Assembly (NCBI GenBank): GCA_964468205.1 | Contig: CAYXVG010000044.1 | Span: 1-61,557, forward strand | Direction of reading: 5' to 3' | Length of the DNA stretch: 61,557 nucleotides | DNA from: CAWELS01 sp964468205 | GTDB taxonomy: Bacteria > Acidobacteriota > Terriglobia > Bryobacterales > Bryobacteraceae | Shown: positions 43,109 through 52,700 of the stretch, one piece after another | How positions within the stretch are numbered: position 1 is the stretch's first letter | Layout of the letters: every line of letters starts with the position of its first letter | Notes under the pieces: generated by a model | The model's input: the letters and a program-made list of their open reading frames with translations, nothing else | Database searches by the model: none | Told to the model about the DNA's origin: nothing | Made by a program: the position numbers and the translations under genes

Positions 43109-44186
43109 CAGTGCTTCCTCCAGATGATCGTGGCTGCGGTTCCAGAACGACTTTCAAGCCGCTTCCGCCCTGCGCCTCCCGAAACGCCTCCCGCGCCTCC
43201 GAGAGGGGATAGCGCCTTCCTACCAGAGGGCGAAGATCGATTTCGCCGTCGGAAACCATATTTGCCGCGCGGCGGCAGTCAGCCGTACTGCAAGCCGTCG
43301 AGCCTGTTACGATCAACTCTTTGTAGTGAACGAGGTTCGCATTAAACCGGATTTCCGGGCGGTCCTTGGGCAAGCCGGCGAAGTAGTTAATCCGGCCCCC
43401 TGGAGCGGCCAACTCCAGAGCCTCTTGCATTGCTTCGTGAGCAGGCGCGGCCACCACAACGGCGTCCGCGCCCGCGCCGCCGCTCTCCTGCACAACCGCC
43501 TTGGCCAGGTCTTCCAGCTTGAAGTTCACTACCCGGTCCGCGCCTAGCTCAGCCGCCTTACAGAGCCTGTCTGGCTGACAATCGCTCACAATCACGCGGC
43601 TGGCCTGGCGGTGTTTCGCCAGCAGAAGGTGCATCAGTCCGATCGGCCCGGCGCCCTGGATAAGGACAACATCTTCCCGCTCAATGGCAAGACAATCCTG
43701 GCCGTGCAGCACGCAGGCAAATGGCTCAATCAGGGAGGCCGTCGCAGCGTCGATTTCTGGCCCCAGCGGGGCCACGTTCCCTTGCTCGATAGCTGCCGCC
43801 GTTACGCGCATGTACTCGGCAAACGCTCCGTCAATGGTGACTCCGAACGCCTGATAGTCGGGACACAGATTGTTCGCCCCCCGCCGGCAGAAGCGGCACT
43901 GTCCACACCCCACGTTCGGCGCAACGAACACGCGTTGGCCGGCCTCCAACCCAGCTACTCGCGGACCGGTGGCAGCGATAACGCCGATGATTTCATGTCC
44001 CGGAATTCTCCGGGCGCCTGGGGTATATTTTCGATGTTGCCCGCGAAAGATTCGGATATCGGTGGCACAGATACTTGCCGCATCCACCCGCAATAGCAGT
44101 TCGTCTTCTCTGATCTCCGGAATGGGATACTGCTCGACTCGCAGGTCCTCCGGTCCGTAGTAGACCGCGGCCAACATCGATTTCAC
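43083..44186 (-). CDS. Zinc-dependent sorbitol/threonine-type alcohol dehydrogenase
   Basis: A 367-residue medium-chain dehydrogenase that oxidises a polyol or sugar alcohol with NAD(P). The catalytic-zinc ligands lie in ASICATDIRIFRG (Cys) and IPGHEIIG (His-Glu). The structural zinc site has four cysteines in GCGQCRFCRRGANNLC. The Rossmann motif is VLIQGAGPIGLMHLLLAK, and the C-terminal LRPLVGRRYPLSEAREAF is typical of the sorbitol-dehydrogenase group. GTG 44186 is chosen: it has AGGAG 7 nt upstream and its GTGA overlaps the TGA stop of the upstream Gfo/Idh gene. The next gene starts within its last codons. Three-gene translational coupling suggests one pathway. Confidence 0.9.
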   Translation of the reverse strand: MKSMLAAVYYGPEDLRVEQYPIPEIREDELLLRVDAASICATDIRIFRGQHRKYTPGARRIPGHEIIGVIAATGPRVAGLEAGQRVFVAPNVGCGQCRFCRRGANNLCPDYQAFGVTIDGAFAEYMRVTAAAIEQGNVAPLGPEIDAATASLIEPFACVLHGQDCLAIEREDVVLIQGAGPIGLMHLLLAKHRQASRVIVSDCQPDRLCKAAELGADRVVNFKLEDLAKAVVQESGGAGADAVVVAAPAHEAMQEALELAAPGGRINYFAGLPKDRPEIRFNANLVHYKELIVTGSTACSTADCRRAANMVSDGEIDLRPLVGRRYPLSEAREAFREAQGGSGLKVVLEPQPRSSGGSTDEQQTVQR

Positions 44187-45235
44187 GCCGGCGCTCCTGT
44201 CCCCGTCCAAATTTCACTGAGCCGGACCGGCCGTCCCTCGCGGAACGAAGCCGTTGCCGCAAGCACGCTTGCCACCGCCCACTTGCCATCCTCGCCGGTC
44301 ACCCGGGGCGGCCTCGCGGTGCGGATACAGTCGAGGAAATGCTTCATCTCCCGGATGTAGGCGTCGGCGAAGCGCTGTGGCCAAGTCCGATAGATGGGCG
44401 ACACGATGCCGTGATCCCGGTCGGTGCAAACCACCACCGCCTGGCCGCGCAACTCGCCGATCTGAAGTATGCCTCGCTCGCCGATAATCTCAACCCGGGC
44501 GTCATAGCCGTATTCACACGGACAAACCCCAGATATGGAAGCGATCGCGCCGCTCTCGAAGCGGATCTCGGCGAGACCGCAATCATAGAAGTTCTCGGTA
44601 TCGACGCCTCGCGCATCGCCCTTGAAGTTGGCGACCTCGGCGTACACCCGGCTCGGATTCGATCCGGCCAGCCATCGCACGCAGTCCCAGTCGTGACTGT
44701 TCACCTCGGCAAACATCCCGTTCGATGTCTTCAAATCGCGCGCCCACGCCGGCGGCAATCCAGGACCGTGCGTCAGCGACTTGATCACCATCGGCCGCCC
44801 TATCTCGCCCGCCTCGATCCTCGCCGCCCCCGCCTCGAACTCCGGATCGAACCGTCGCATGAAGCCGATCTGCAGGTGGACCTTGTTGCGCCCGGCAGCC
44901 GCGATCATGGCATCACACTCGGCCAGGTCCAGCGCCATCGGCTTTTCGCAAAGCACGTGCTTGCCGTGCTCAACGGCCAGCTCCGTGAGTTCCCGGTGGG
45001 TGAACGTCGGCGTGGTGATCACAACCGCCTCGAACCGCTCCCGGTCCAGCGCCTCATCGAGAGACGGATAGCGCGCTTCGGCGCTGTATTCCTCCGCGGT
45101 CGCTTCGAGCGTCTGTGGATGTGCATCCACGATCGCGGCAAGGCGCGCGTCCGGCACATGATTTACCAGGGAATTAGCGTGTACTCGCCCCGCCCGGCCC
45201 GCGCCAACCAGGCACACGCGTACAGGATCATTCAT
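44183..45235 (-). CDS. Gfo/Idh/MocA-family oxidoreductase (inositol-dehydrogenase-like)
   Basis: A 350-residue cytosolic NAD(P)-dependent sugar or polyol dehydrogenase. The N-terminal Rossmann fold reads VRVCLVGAGRAGRVHANSL. The family signature is HVLCEKPMALDLAECD, with the catalytic Lys, and the second-domain active-site segment MFAEVNSHDWDCVRWLAG follows with its His-Asp. The text resembles inositol 2-dehydrogenase (QIGFMRRFDPEFE), but many sugar substrates fit. ATG 45235 lies inside the last codons of the FGGY kinase gene (8-nt overlap), and the alcohol dehydrogenase start overlaps its stop. An internal loop with DTENFYDCGLAEIRFESGA is typical of inositol-type enzymes. Confidence 0.9.
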   Translation of the reverse strand: MNDPVRVCLVGAGRAGRVHANSLVNHVPDARLAAIVDAHPQTLEATAEEYSAEARYPSLDEALDRERFEAVVITTPTFTHRELTELAVEHGKHVLCEKPMALDLAECDAMIAAAGRNKVHLQIGFMRRFDPEFEAGAARIEAGEIGRPMVIKSLTHGPGLPPAWARDLKTSNGMFAEVNSHDWDCVRWLAGSNPSRVYAEVANFKGDARGVDTENFYDCGLAEIRFESGAIASISGVCPCEYGYDARVEIIGERGILQIGELRGQAVVVCTDRDHGIVSPIYRTWPQRFADAYIREMKHFLDCIRTARPPRVTGEDGKWAVASVLAATASFREGRPVRLSEIWTGTGAPA

Positions 45236-46763
45236 CTTCGGCAAAGCCCTCCTTCAGCTTCTCTTGCCAACGGATATACCGGTCCGCCGTCAGGCGGTAG
45301 GTTGCCTCGAGTTCCGGATCCGGCTCAATCACGTCTTCAGAAACCGGGGCGGCCGCCAGCGCCGCCGCGCCGATGTCCTCAATCAGTCCCGCCGCTTTGC
45401 CGGCCACCAGCGCACTCCCCCAGGTAGCGCTTTCCGGCAGCGTCACCGTGCGATAAGGAACGCCCAGGATGTCCGCCTTCATCTGGTTCCATGCCGTGCT
45501 TTTCGCTCCGCCACCGATCACTCTCGCTTCTTTGAACGGCAGTTCCGGAAGCAGTCCGCGCTGGATCTTCAGGTAGTAGGCGTACTCATAGCCGATGCTT
45601 TCGGCGATCGCGCGGAAGAAGTGAGCCGGCGTGTGCTTCCAGGAAAAGCCGATCCAGGCGCCGCGCATGGCGGGCGCGGCCGGACAGATCCGCCCGGTCA
45701 GGTGCGGACTGAATAGCAAGCCTTCACATCCTGCCGGTACCTGCCGGGCAACTTCAAATAGCTGTTCGTAAGCAGCCGCCTCACCGCCGGATGCCCCTGC
45801 CGGAACCCCCGCCAGCTTCTCCCGGAACCACGGCAGAGTAAGTCCCCCGCCACCCACGTAGGCAAGCGGGTTCCAGATGCCCGGGACGATCGAACGCATC
45901 ACGAGCAGGGCGCGATGCTGCCGGTCCGGCGCGAACCGGTCCGTGCAGCACGCCAGTACGGATGCCGTGCCAGCCGTGTCCAACAGCATCCCCGGCTTCA
46001 CGACTCCGGCCCCGAGCGCGCCCGCAGCGGTGTCACCCGCGCCTGCCGCCACCGGTATCCCCGCAGCCACGCCAAACTCCGCCGCCGCGTCCGGCTGCAC
46101 TTCACCGATCACTTCCCACGGCTTCACAATCCGCGGAAGCCTGTCTTCGTCGACGCCAAGAATCTGGATGAGCTCAGGCGACCACGTTCCTCGCCGGGCG
46201 TCGGCCAGGGCCGTGAAATGAAGGAAAGTGTAATCGATATAGGCGTCGTCCGCCCGCAGGCCAGTCATCCGTCCGGCCACATAGCACGCCGGCATCACGA
46301 ACTTGGCGATCCGTCGATACTCCTCCGGACGCTCATGCATCCACCAAAGGATCTTTGGCCCGTGGTCGCAGGTAGGGGGACAGCCGGAAACGGATGTCAC
46401 CGCGTCAGCGTGTTGGTGGTCGAGTTGCTGGATGTATGGCTGGCAGCGCATATCCAGCCATGAGTCGAAGCGGGTAGCCGGCCGGAACTCCTCGTCAATC
46501 GAACCAACACCCGCCATCTGGCTGTCAAAAGCGAGACCGCCGATTTCGTCGGGGGAAACCGAACAAGCCGCCAGACACTGCCGGACGGCAACCGCCGCCG
46601 ACCGGTAGAAATCCTCCGAATCCTGCTCCGCGCAGCCGGATTCCGGATACGTGATGGGGACTTCAGCCCGTCCTTCGGAAACAAGCGCTCCGTCCACTTC
46701 ATAAAGCGCCGCCTTCGTCGCCGTGGTGCCAAGATCGACGCCGAGCAGGTATCGTTTCTTCAT
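45228..46763 (-). CDS. FGGY-family carbohydrate kinase (xylulokinase-like)
   Basis: Phosphorylates a ketose or polyol with ATP. The 511-residue protein has the ATPase fold of the family: LLGVDLGTTATKAALYEVDG at the N-terminus, LAFDSQMAGVGSIDEEF, FDSWLDMRCQPYI and the second nucleotide motif AGAGDTAAGALGAGVVKPGMLLDTAGTAS. Late in the protein RVIGGGAKSTAWNQMKADILG matches the FGGY signature region. It is the first gene of the five-gene operon and is preceded by an extended -10 promoter. Xylulose, ribulose, gluconate or an uncommon ketose are all possible. The text is nearer to XylB-like than glycerol kinase-like proteins. Confidence 0.9.
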   Translation of the reverse strand: MKKRYLLGVDLGTTATKAALYEVDGALVSEGRAEVPITYPESGCAEQDSEDFYRSAAVAVRQCLAACSVSPDEIGGLAFDSQMAGVGSIDEEFRPATRFDSWLDMRCQPYIQQLDHQHADAVTSVSGCPPTCDHGPKILWWMHERPEEYRRIAKFVMPACYVAGRMTGLRADDAYIDYTFLHFTALADARRGTWSPELIQILGVDEDRLPRIVKPWEVIGEVQPDAAAEFGVAAGIPVAAGAGDTAAGALGAGVVKPGMLLDTAGTASVLACCTDRFAPDRQHRALLVMRSIVPGIWNPLAYVGGGGLTLPWFREKLAGVPAGASGGEAAAYEQLFEVARQVPAGCEGLLFSPHLTGRICPAAPAMRGAWIGFSWKHTPAHFFRAIAESIGYEYAYYLKIQRGLLPELPFKEARVIGGGAKSTAWNQMKADILGVPYRTVTLPESATWGSALVAGKAAGLIEDIGAAALAAAPVSEDVIEPDPELEATYRLTADRYIRWQEKLKEGFAEDE

Positions 46764-46780
46764 CCGCTTGTGAAGCTGTG

Positions 46781-46789
46781 ATTATAGCA
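46781..46789 (-). promoter_or_regulatory. Extended -10 promoter of the FGGY kinase operon
   Basis: On the minus strand TGCTATAAT (complement of 46781-46789) is a perfect TATAAT with the TGn extension, ending 17 nt before the kinase start codon; the untranslated leader would be about 10 nt. No good -35 hexamer is visible at the usual distance, which is common for extended -10 promoters. The divergent DUF3179 gene starts about 140 nt away. Confidence 0.5.
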
Positions 46790-46929
46790 TTATGGCAAAG
46801 CTCTATTGCGATAGCCCGTGTGGTCGGCTCCGAGCCTGAAACCCCTTTGCGTCAGCCCTTGACTCGCTTCTGCAAAAATTGGGCGTTACCAGACTTGGCG
46901 TCCGCACGAACTTCTTCTTTAGAGGGGCT

Positions 46930-48036
46930 ATGAGATACCTGTGGATCACGCTACTGTTTGCGGCGACGCTTCTGGGGCAGTTCGCCGCTGGGACATGGAA
47001 GACCGATACCACCAAGAAGAGCATCGACCTTAACGAACTTCGCAGCGGTGGGCCGCCGAAAGACGGCATTCCGTCGATCGATAATCCCCGCTTCGTCTCC
47101 GTCTCCCAGGCGGACTGGTTATCGCCCGGCGAACTAGTCATCGCCTATAAGACCGAAGGTGAAGCACGGGCCTATCCCCTGCAGATCCTTATGTGGCATG
47201 AACTGGTCAATGACGAAATCGCGGACCGGCCCATTCTCGTCAGCTACTGTCCGCTCTGCAATAGCGCCATCGTCTTCGACCGCGTGGCGGACGGAACAAC
47301 GCTTGACTTCGGCGTCTCCGGGATGCTGAGAAACAGCGATATGGTAATGTACGACCGCCAAACGGATTCTCTGTGGCAGCAGATCACCGGCGAGGGAATC
47401 GTCGGCGTCTACACCGGGCAGGTTCTGAAGATGCTACCGTCCCAGATGATTCCCTTCGAGGAATTCGCGCGAGTGTATCCGGAGGGCTTGGTTCTGAGCC
47501 GCCAAACCGGGCACTCGCGGCCTTACGGCCGCAACCCATACACCGGTTACGAATTCGGGAGCGGCCCCATCATGCCGGTGCGCCAGCAGTCATTGCCACG
47601 AAGCGTCCGGCCGATGGACAAACTTGTCGTACTCGACGACGGCGGTGGCTACAAAGCCTACACAACAAAGTCCCTGGCGCGGGTTGGCGTGGCCCATTCC
47701 GAAGTCGCCGGCCGGCCGGTTGTCGTCCTGCACAGCACTTCCGGCAGAAGTCCGGTCGACAAAAGTGACATGTCGAAATCGCGCGAAATTGGCTCTGTCG
47801 GCGTTTTCTACGCTGAAGTTGACGGCCGGCGTTTGAGCTTTCGCCGCGAGAATGATCAATTCCAGGACACCGAAACCAAGAGCCGGTGGTCCATTACTGG
47901 AATCGCGGAAGAAGGCGAACTCGCCGGGAAGCGCCTGACACCGGTCGAACACGGCGTCTATTTCGCCTTTGCCTGGCTGGCCTTTCAACCGGACACCCGC
48001 ATTGTCAAGGCCGAAGACGCCTCCGCGGGCCCGTAA
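46930..48036 (+). CDS. DUF3179-domain protein, exported
   Basis: A 368-residue protein with a signal peptide (MRYLWITLLFAATLLGQFAAG). The DUF3179 family core is present: GEARAYPLQILMWHELVNDEI, LVSYCPLCNSAIVFDR, TTLDFGVSGMLRNSDMVMYDR and SLWQQITGEGIVG. The CPLC pair (Cys-x-x-Cys) is the family's conserved element and resembles a thiol or metal site, but no function is established. ATG 46930 follows AGAGGGG very closely; an in-frame ATG at 46879 would precede the signal peptide with 17 unlikely residues. It is divergent from the sugar operon and followed on the same strand by the KDPG aldolase. Confidence 0.88.
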   Translation: MRYLWITLLFAATLLGQFAAGTWKTDTTKKSIDLNELRSGGPPKDGIPSIDNPRFVSVSQADWLSPGELVIAYKTEGEARAYPLQILMWHELVNDEIADRPILVSYCPLCNSAIVFDRVADGTTLDFGVSGMLRNSDMVMYDRQTDSLWQQITGEGIVGVYTGQVLKMLPSQMIPFEEFARVYPEGLVLSRQTGHSRPYGRNPYTGYEFGSGPIMPVRQQSLPRSVRPMDKLVVLDDGGGYKAYTTKSLARVGVAHSEVAGRPVVVLHSTSGRSPVDKSDMSKSREIGSVGVFYAEVDGRRLSFRRENDQFQDTETKSRWSITGIAEEGELAGKRLTPVEHGVYFAFAWLAFQPDTRIVKAEDASAGP

Positions 48037-48160
48037 CCGTCCTGGTTGTCGGGTGCCGCCGAAAACGGCTAGGCGGCTACGGCGATGCTAAACCGGCCTC
48101 GCCGTCCCCGGTTGTACAGGGCCCGAAAATCGCGTCTCAAAAGAGAGTAGGATCTTGAAT

Positions 48161-48811
48161 ATGAGACAAGCGGACTTGTTGCAGAAGATTGAGGCGCTCA
48201 AGATTGTACCGGTAATTGCCATCGACGACGTCGACTCCGCACTGGAGTTCGCCGATTCGCTCGTGCGTGGCGGTTTGCCGGTGGCGGAAGTTACTTTCCG
48301 CACTGAGGCCGCCGCGGACGTGATCGAGAAGATCGCCAAGGAGCGGCCGGACGTTCTGGTGGGGGCCGGGACGGTACTCACCGTGGACAACCTGAAGAAA
48401 GCGGCCGATTGCGGCGCAACGTTTGGCGTGGCGCCCGGCTTCGACTTCGCCGTCGTTTCCGAAGCCGTGAAAATCGGTTTCCCGTTCTTCCCGGGCACGA
48501 TGACCCCGACCGATATTCAGGCCGCGCTGGGCCTCGGCGTCAACATCCTGAAGTTCTTCCCGGCCGGCGCAGCCGGAGGTCCTCCCATGCTGAAGAGTCT
48601 CGCCGCACCGTACGCACACCTGGGCGTCCGCTTCATCCCAACTGGCGGCGTCAGCATGGCCAATTTGCACGAATACCTCGAAATAAAGGCCGTGCTTGCC
48701 GCTGGCGGCACCTGGATAGCCAAACGCGAGACCATCGCTAATAAGGAGTGGGATGTCATCGCCGAAAACTGTAGGCAGGCCGTGGAACTGGTGAACAAAC
48801 TCACGGCATAG
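48161..48811 (+). CDS. eda: 2-keto-3-deoxy-6-phosphogluconate (KDPG)/KHG aldolase
   Basis: A class-I aldolase that splits KDPG to pyruvate and glyceraldehyde-3-phosphate in the Entner-Doudoroff pathway, or KHG to pyruvate and glyoxylate. The 216-residue length fits the family. Residues expected at the active site are visible: EVTFRT (E43), VGAGTVLT, GVAPGFDFAVV, FFPGTMTP and the Schiff-base lysine in VNILKFFPA (K131), followed by FIPTGGVSM. ATG 48161 has AGGA 8 nt upstream; a TTG at 48155 gives two extra residues. No edd dehydratase is adjacent, but it lies beside the sugar operon and could take its 2-keto-3-deoxy acid product. Confidence 0.92.
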   Translation: MRQADLLQKIEALKIVPVIAIDDVDSALEFADSLVRGGLPVAEVTFRTEAAADVIEKIAKERPDVLVGAGTVLTVDNLKKAADCGATFGVAPGFDFAVVSEAVKIGFPFFPGTMTPTDIQAALGLGVNILKFFPAGAAGGPPMLKSLAAPYAHLGVRFIPTGGVSMANLHEYLEIKAVLAAGGTWIAKRETIANKEWDVIAENCRQAVELVNKLTA

Positions 48812-48926
48812 CCTCATCCACCCGAGCGGTACGGCCCGGCGCCGGTTGATCAAGCCGGTTCTCGCATCGCCGTGGCAGCCCGGCGGTTCGTGCTGGCATC
48901 TGCGCTATCCTACGTCAATACCAGCC

Positions 48927-49778
48927 ATGAAGGTCAGAAAAGCGGTGATCACGGCGGCCGCGCCGGGTCAGAGGACACTACCACTGCAGACGCTGATTGA
49001 TCAGGACGGAGAAGAAAAATCCGTTCTGCGTATCATCCTCGAAGAGGTGTTGCGGGCGCGCGTCGAGGAGATATGCCTTGTCGTCTATCCTGGCGACGAG
49101 GAAACCTACAAGAAGGTCGTGGGCGATCATGCCGGCCGTATCCGCTTCGTCCACCAGCCCGAACCTCGCGGCTACGGCCACGCCGTCTACTGCGCACGCG
49201 AGTTTACCGGTGGGGACCCGTTTCTTCACCTTGTCGGGGATCACCTCTACGTGAGCCGCACGGAGAAGGGCTGCGCGAGACAATTGGTAGAGCAAGCCGA
49301 GGCGGAAGAGTGCGCCGTATCGGCCGTTCAATTGACCCGTGAGGGCCGGTTGCCGCACTACGGCGCCGTTGGCGGAGAACGTGTCGCCGGACGGCAAGAT
49401 CTCTATCGCATCGAGACCGTGATTGAGAAGCCCACCCCCACCGAGGCGGAGCGGAAACTCGTCGTCTCGGGGCTGCGCGCCGGCTACTACCTCTGCTTCT
49501 TCGGTATGCACGTCCTCACACCCACCGTGATGGACCTGCTCGATACTCTCTTCGAGCAGCGCGCCGAGGCCAACCTGTCCGACGCGCTGGCCTTGCTGGC
49601 CGCCAGGGAACAGTACTTCGCGCTGGAAGAGCACGGTCACCGATACAACGTGGGAGTGAAATACGGACTGATGATGGCGCAGTTTGCCCTGGCTCTCAAC
49701 GGCAACGACCGCGAAGATGTGCTTTCGCTCCTGTTGGAGGTCCTCGCGGCGCGTGAGCGAGCCACCGTGATGGAGTGA
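48927..49778 (+). CDS. GalU-like sugar-phosphate nucleotidyltransferase with altered P-loop
   Basis: A 283-residue GT-A-fold nucleotidyltransferase resembling UTP:glucose-1-phosphate uridylyltransferases: VRKAVITAAAPGQRTLPLQT, SVLRIILEEVLRARVEEICLVVYPGD, HQPEPRGYGHAVYCAREF, FLHLVGDHLYVS and VIEKPTPTEAERKLVVSGLRAGYYLCFFG. The nucleotide loop, usually AAGxGTRxLPxTK, reads AAAPGQRTLPLQT, lacking the first Gly, the Thr before Arg and the Lys. Whether it is catalytic, or a partner or regulatory subunit of the fusion protein that starts 7 nt after its stop, is open. ATG 48927 starts the conserved text; codons from 48846 on are unlike the family. Confidence 0.85.
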   Translation: MKVRKAVITAAAPGQRTLPLQTLIDQDGEEKSVLRIILEEVLRARVEEICLVVYPGDEETYKKVVGDHAGRIRFVHQPEPRGYGHAVYCAREFTGGDPFLHLVGDHLYVSRTEKGCARQLVEQAEAEECAVSAVQLTREGRLPHYGAVGGERVAGRQDLYRIETVIEKPTPTEAERKLVVSGLRAGYYLCFFGMHVLTPTVMDLLDTLFEQRAEANLSDALALLAAREQYFALEEHGHRYNVGVKYGLMMAQFALALNGNDREDVLSLLLEVLAARERATVME

Positions 49779-49785
49779 CACCCGC

Positions 49786-52700
49786 ATGAGCCAACTTGCC
49801 AAGATCATCACCGCATCCGATCCCGCTCTGCGCAACCGCTCCCTCAGCGCGTTCTGCAGCCAGGCGTCACTCGAAACTCTGATTTCCGAGTGCGACGCGC
49901 TCGAGGCCTTCCGTGGAACCAGCGACAATCTCTACGAACGTGTGCGGGCGCTGTTCTTTCTCTACGGTATTCATCGGTTTCATCTCCCGTGGAAGCCCGG
50001 CGTGAAAACACGCTCGCTGGTTCCCTTCACTGGCTATACCCATCTGCTGCGGCGGCGCTTTGAAGAGGCGATCGAGGTGTTCCTGGAGTCGCAACGAAAG
50101 GACGGGCCGGGCGACGCTATTTCGAGTGCGTTGGCCGAGGCTTATCACTCCCTCGGCTTCCAGACACTGTCGGATCAGGTGCGCCGGAGCGTGCGGTCCG
50201 TCAGGGGCAACCAGTGGATGTTCCGCACCGGCCATCCCAGCGACTATCCGCTGCGTATCCGGAAGGAACTTCTGGAGCCGGACTCGAAGACCGGACTCTT
50301 TCCCATCATCAGAGAAGTCACTCCCGTTCGGATGGACCTCTCCCACAGCGGATGGAGCGACATCTTTTTCCTCGGTATGGATTATCCGGAAGGCGCCCGG
50401 GTGCTCAACATCTCCGTGGACCTCTGTGTGCGCGGGAATGGCCACACGCCCAAACCACCCGTGGAAGCCTATTTCCGGGTGATCGACCGGCCGGTTCTGC
50501 GCCTGGCGAGCGTGGATCTGGGTTCGGTGGCCGAAATCTCCTCTCTCGGCGAAGTGTTCGATTTCGCCAAGGACTACCTCGGCCTGTTGAAGGCGGCAAT
50601 CATTGCGGCCGGCATCGTCCCCCCAGGTATTGAGGGAGCTCCGCAACCCCTTGCCGATTTGCTGGCCGTCATGACAGGGCGCAGCGGATTGGGTATCGAG
50701 GTCGTCAGCCGGGTCAACGACATCCCAAAGGGATCGCGCCTGGCAGTGTCAACGAACCTGCTCGCCTCGCTGATTACTGCCTGTATGCGGGCAACCGGCC
50801 AAACCCGCGGCCTGACCGGCCAACTCGATGAGGATGAGCGCCGTCTGGTGGCCGCGCGGGCGATTCTCGGCGAGTGGCTGGGCGGATCCGGCGGCGGGTG
50901 GCAGGATTCCGGCGGTGTCTGGCCCGGCATGAAGCTGATCGAGGGCGTCGAAGCTTCCGAAAACGATCCGGAGTTCGGCGTCAGCCGCGGATGCTTGCTC
51001 CCGCGGCACCGGCTGCTTGATCAGGAGTCCGTGTCGGCCGAAACCCGGAGGCAGATCGAAGAGAGCCTGGTGCTCGTCCACGGAGGCATGGCGCAGGATG
51101 TCGGCCCCATTTTGGAAATGGTGACCGAGAAATACCTGCTGCGGTCAGAAGCGGAATGGCGCGGCCGGCAGGAGGCTATCGGCATCTTTGACGACATCGT
51201 CTCCACACTCCACGAAGGCAATGTCGCCGCGCTTGGAAAGCTGACCCATCGGAACTTCCACGGACCAATCCAGACCATCATTCCCTGGGCAAGCAACTTC
51301 TACACCGAATCTCTCATCCGCCAGGTGCAGGAGGAGTTCGGCTCGGCATTCCATGGCTTCTGGATGCTCGGAGGCATGTCGGGCGGCGGGATGGGGTTCC
51401 TCTTCGATCCATCGGCGAAGCGCAGTGCGCAACAGCGGCTAAAACAAATCATGAGCGAAGCCAAACGGCGGCTGGAAGGCGCGGTACCTTTCGCCATGGA
51501 ACCCGTGGTCTACGATTTCGCCATCAACGAACAGGGGACCACCGCGACCTTACTACGCGCCGAAGAGGCGCTGATGCCGCCGGGCTACTACCCTATGACC
51601 GTTCCCGGTATGCTCCGGCGGGAGACGCGGATGTTGCGCCCATCGGAACGAGCGGAACTCGAACGCTTCGGCGCCGCTTGCCGCACGGCTCCCGAACTCT
51701 CGGGCATGGTCCAGACGATGTTTGACCGGCTGCTGCCACAATCGCAAAAGGATGGCGACGGCTACCGCGCAGACTTGGACCGCCTGCTGTCGGAATACGG
51801 CTTCGACCCGGTACAGCACGAGCAGATTCGCAGCGATCTCCGCAGTGGGCGTATCGGGCTGGCCCAGAACCGCCTGCCTGTATCCAGCCGCATCGAGGAT
51901 GTCCGGCCGGATGATGTTCTCGATACCACCGGCTCCGGAACCGGCTCCTGGCACGCCACCGGACTCGCGGCGTTGCGCGCAGGCGCGGCGGCAGTGGTCT
52001 CCCTCGCGGGCGGCGCCGGAAGCCGGTGGACACGGGGCGCTGGCGTCGTGAAGGCGCTGAACCCATTCTGCAAAATGGCGGGCAAACACCGGAACTTCAT
52101 CGAAATCCATCTCGCCAAGAGCCGCCGCGTGGCACGGGAGTCTGAGGCCGCCATACCGCACATCATCACTACCAGCTACCTGACACACACACCGATCGAG
52201 GAGTACCTCCGGGCGGAGGATAACTATCGTTACCCCGGCCCTCTATACCTCTCTCCGGGAAAGAGCGTCGGGCTAAGGTTGACTCCCATGGCGCGAGACC
52301 TGCGATTCGCCTGGGAGGAAATGCCACAGCAACTCCTCGATGAACAGGCACAGAAGGTCCAGGACAGCCTGCGGGCGGCGCTGATCGAGTGGGCTCGAAC
52401 AGCGGGCGAAGGCAGCGACTATACAGACAACATCCCGCTCCAGTGCCTCCACCCCGTCGGGCACTGGTATGAGACGCCTAACCTTTTCCTGAATGGAGTG
52501 TTGCGGCGGTTGCTCGACGAATTCCCCAATCTTCGGTATCTGATGATGCACAACATCGATACTTTGGGCGTCGATCTCGACCCAGGATCCCTGGGACTGC
52601 ATATCGAAAGCGGCGCGGCGCTCACTACCGAGGTCATCACCCGCCGCATCGAGGACCGCGGCGGAGGTCTCGCCAGAGTAGATGGGAAGCTACGCCTTAT

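Noticed and set aside
44339..45427. Plus-strand frame of 362 codons across the Gfo/Idh and kinase genes
   Set aside because: It is antisense to two enzymes with clear motifs and has Arg/Pro-rich shadow composition.
48978..49928. Minus-strand frame of 316 codons across the nucleotidyltransferase
   Set aside because: It is complementary to a family-matched gene, with no domain or ribosome site.
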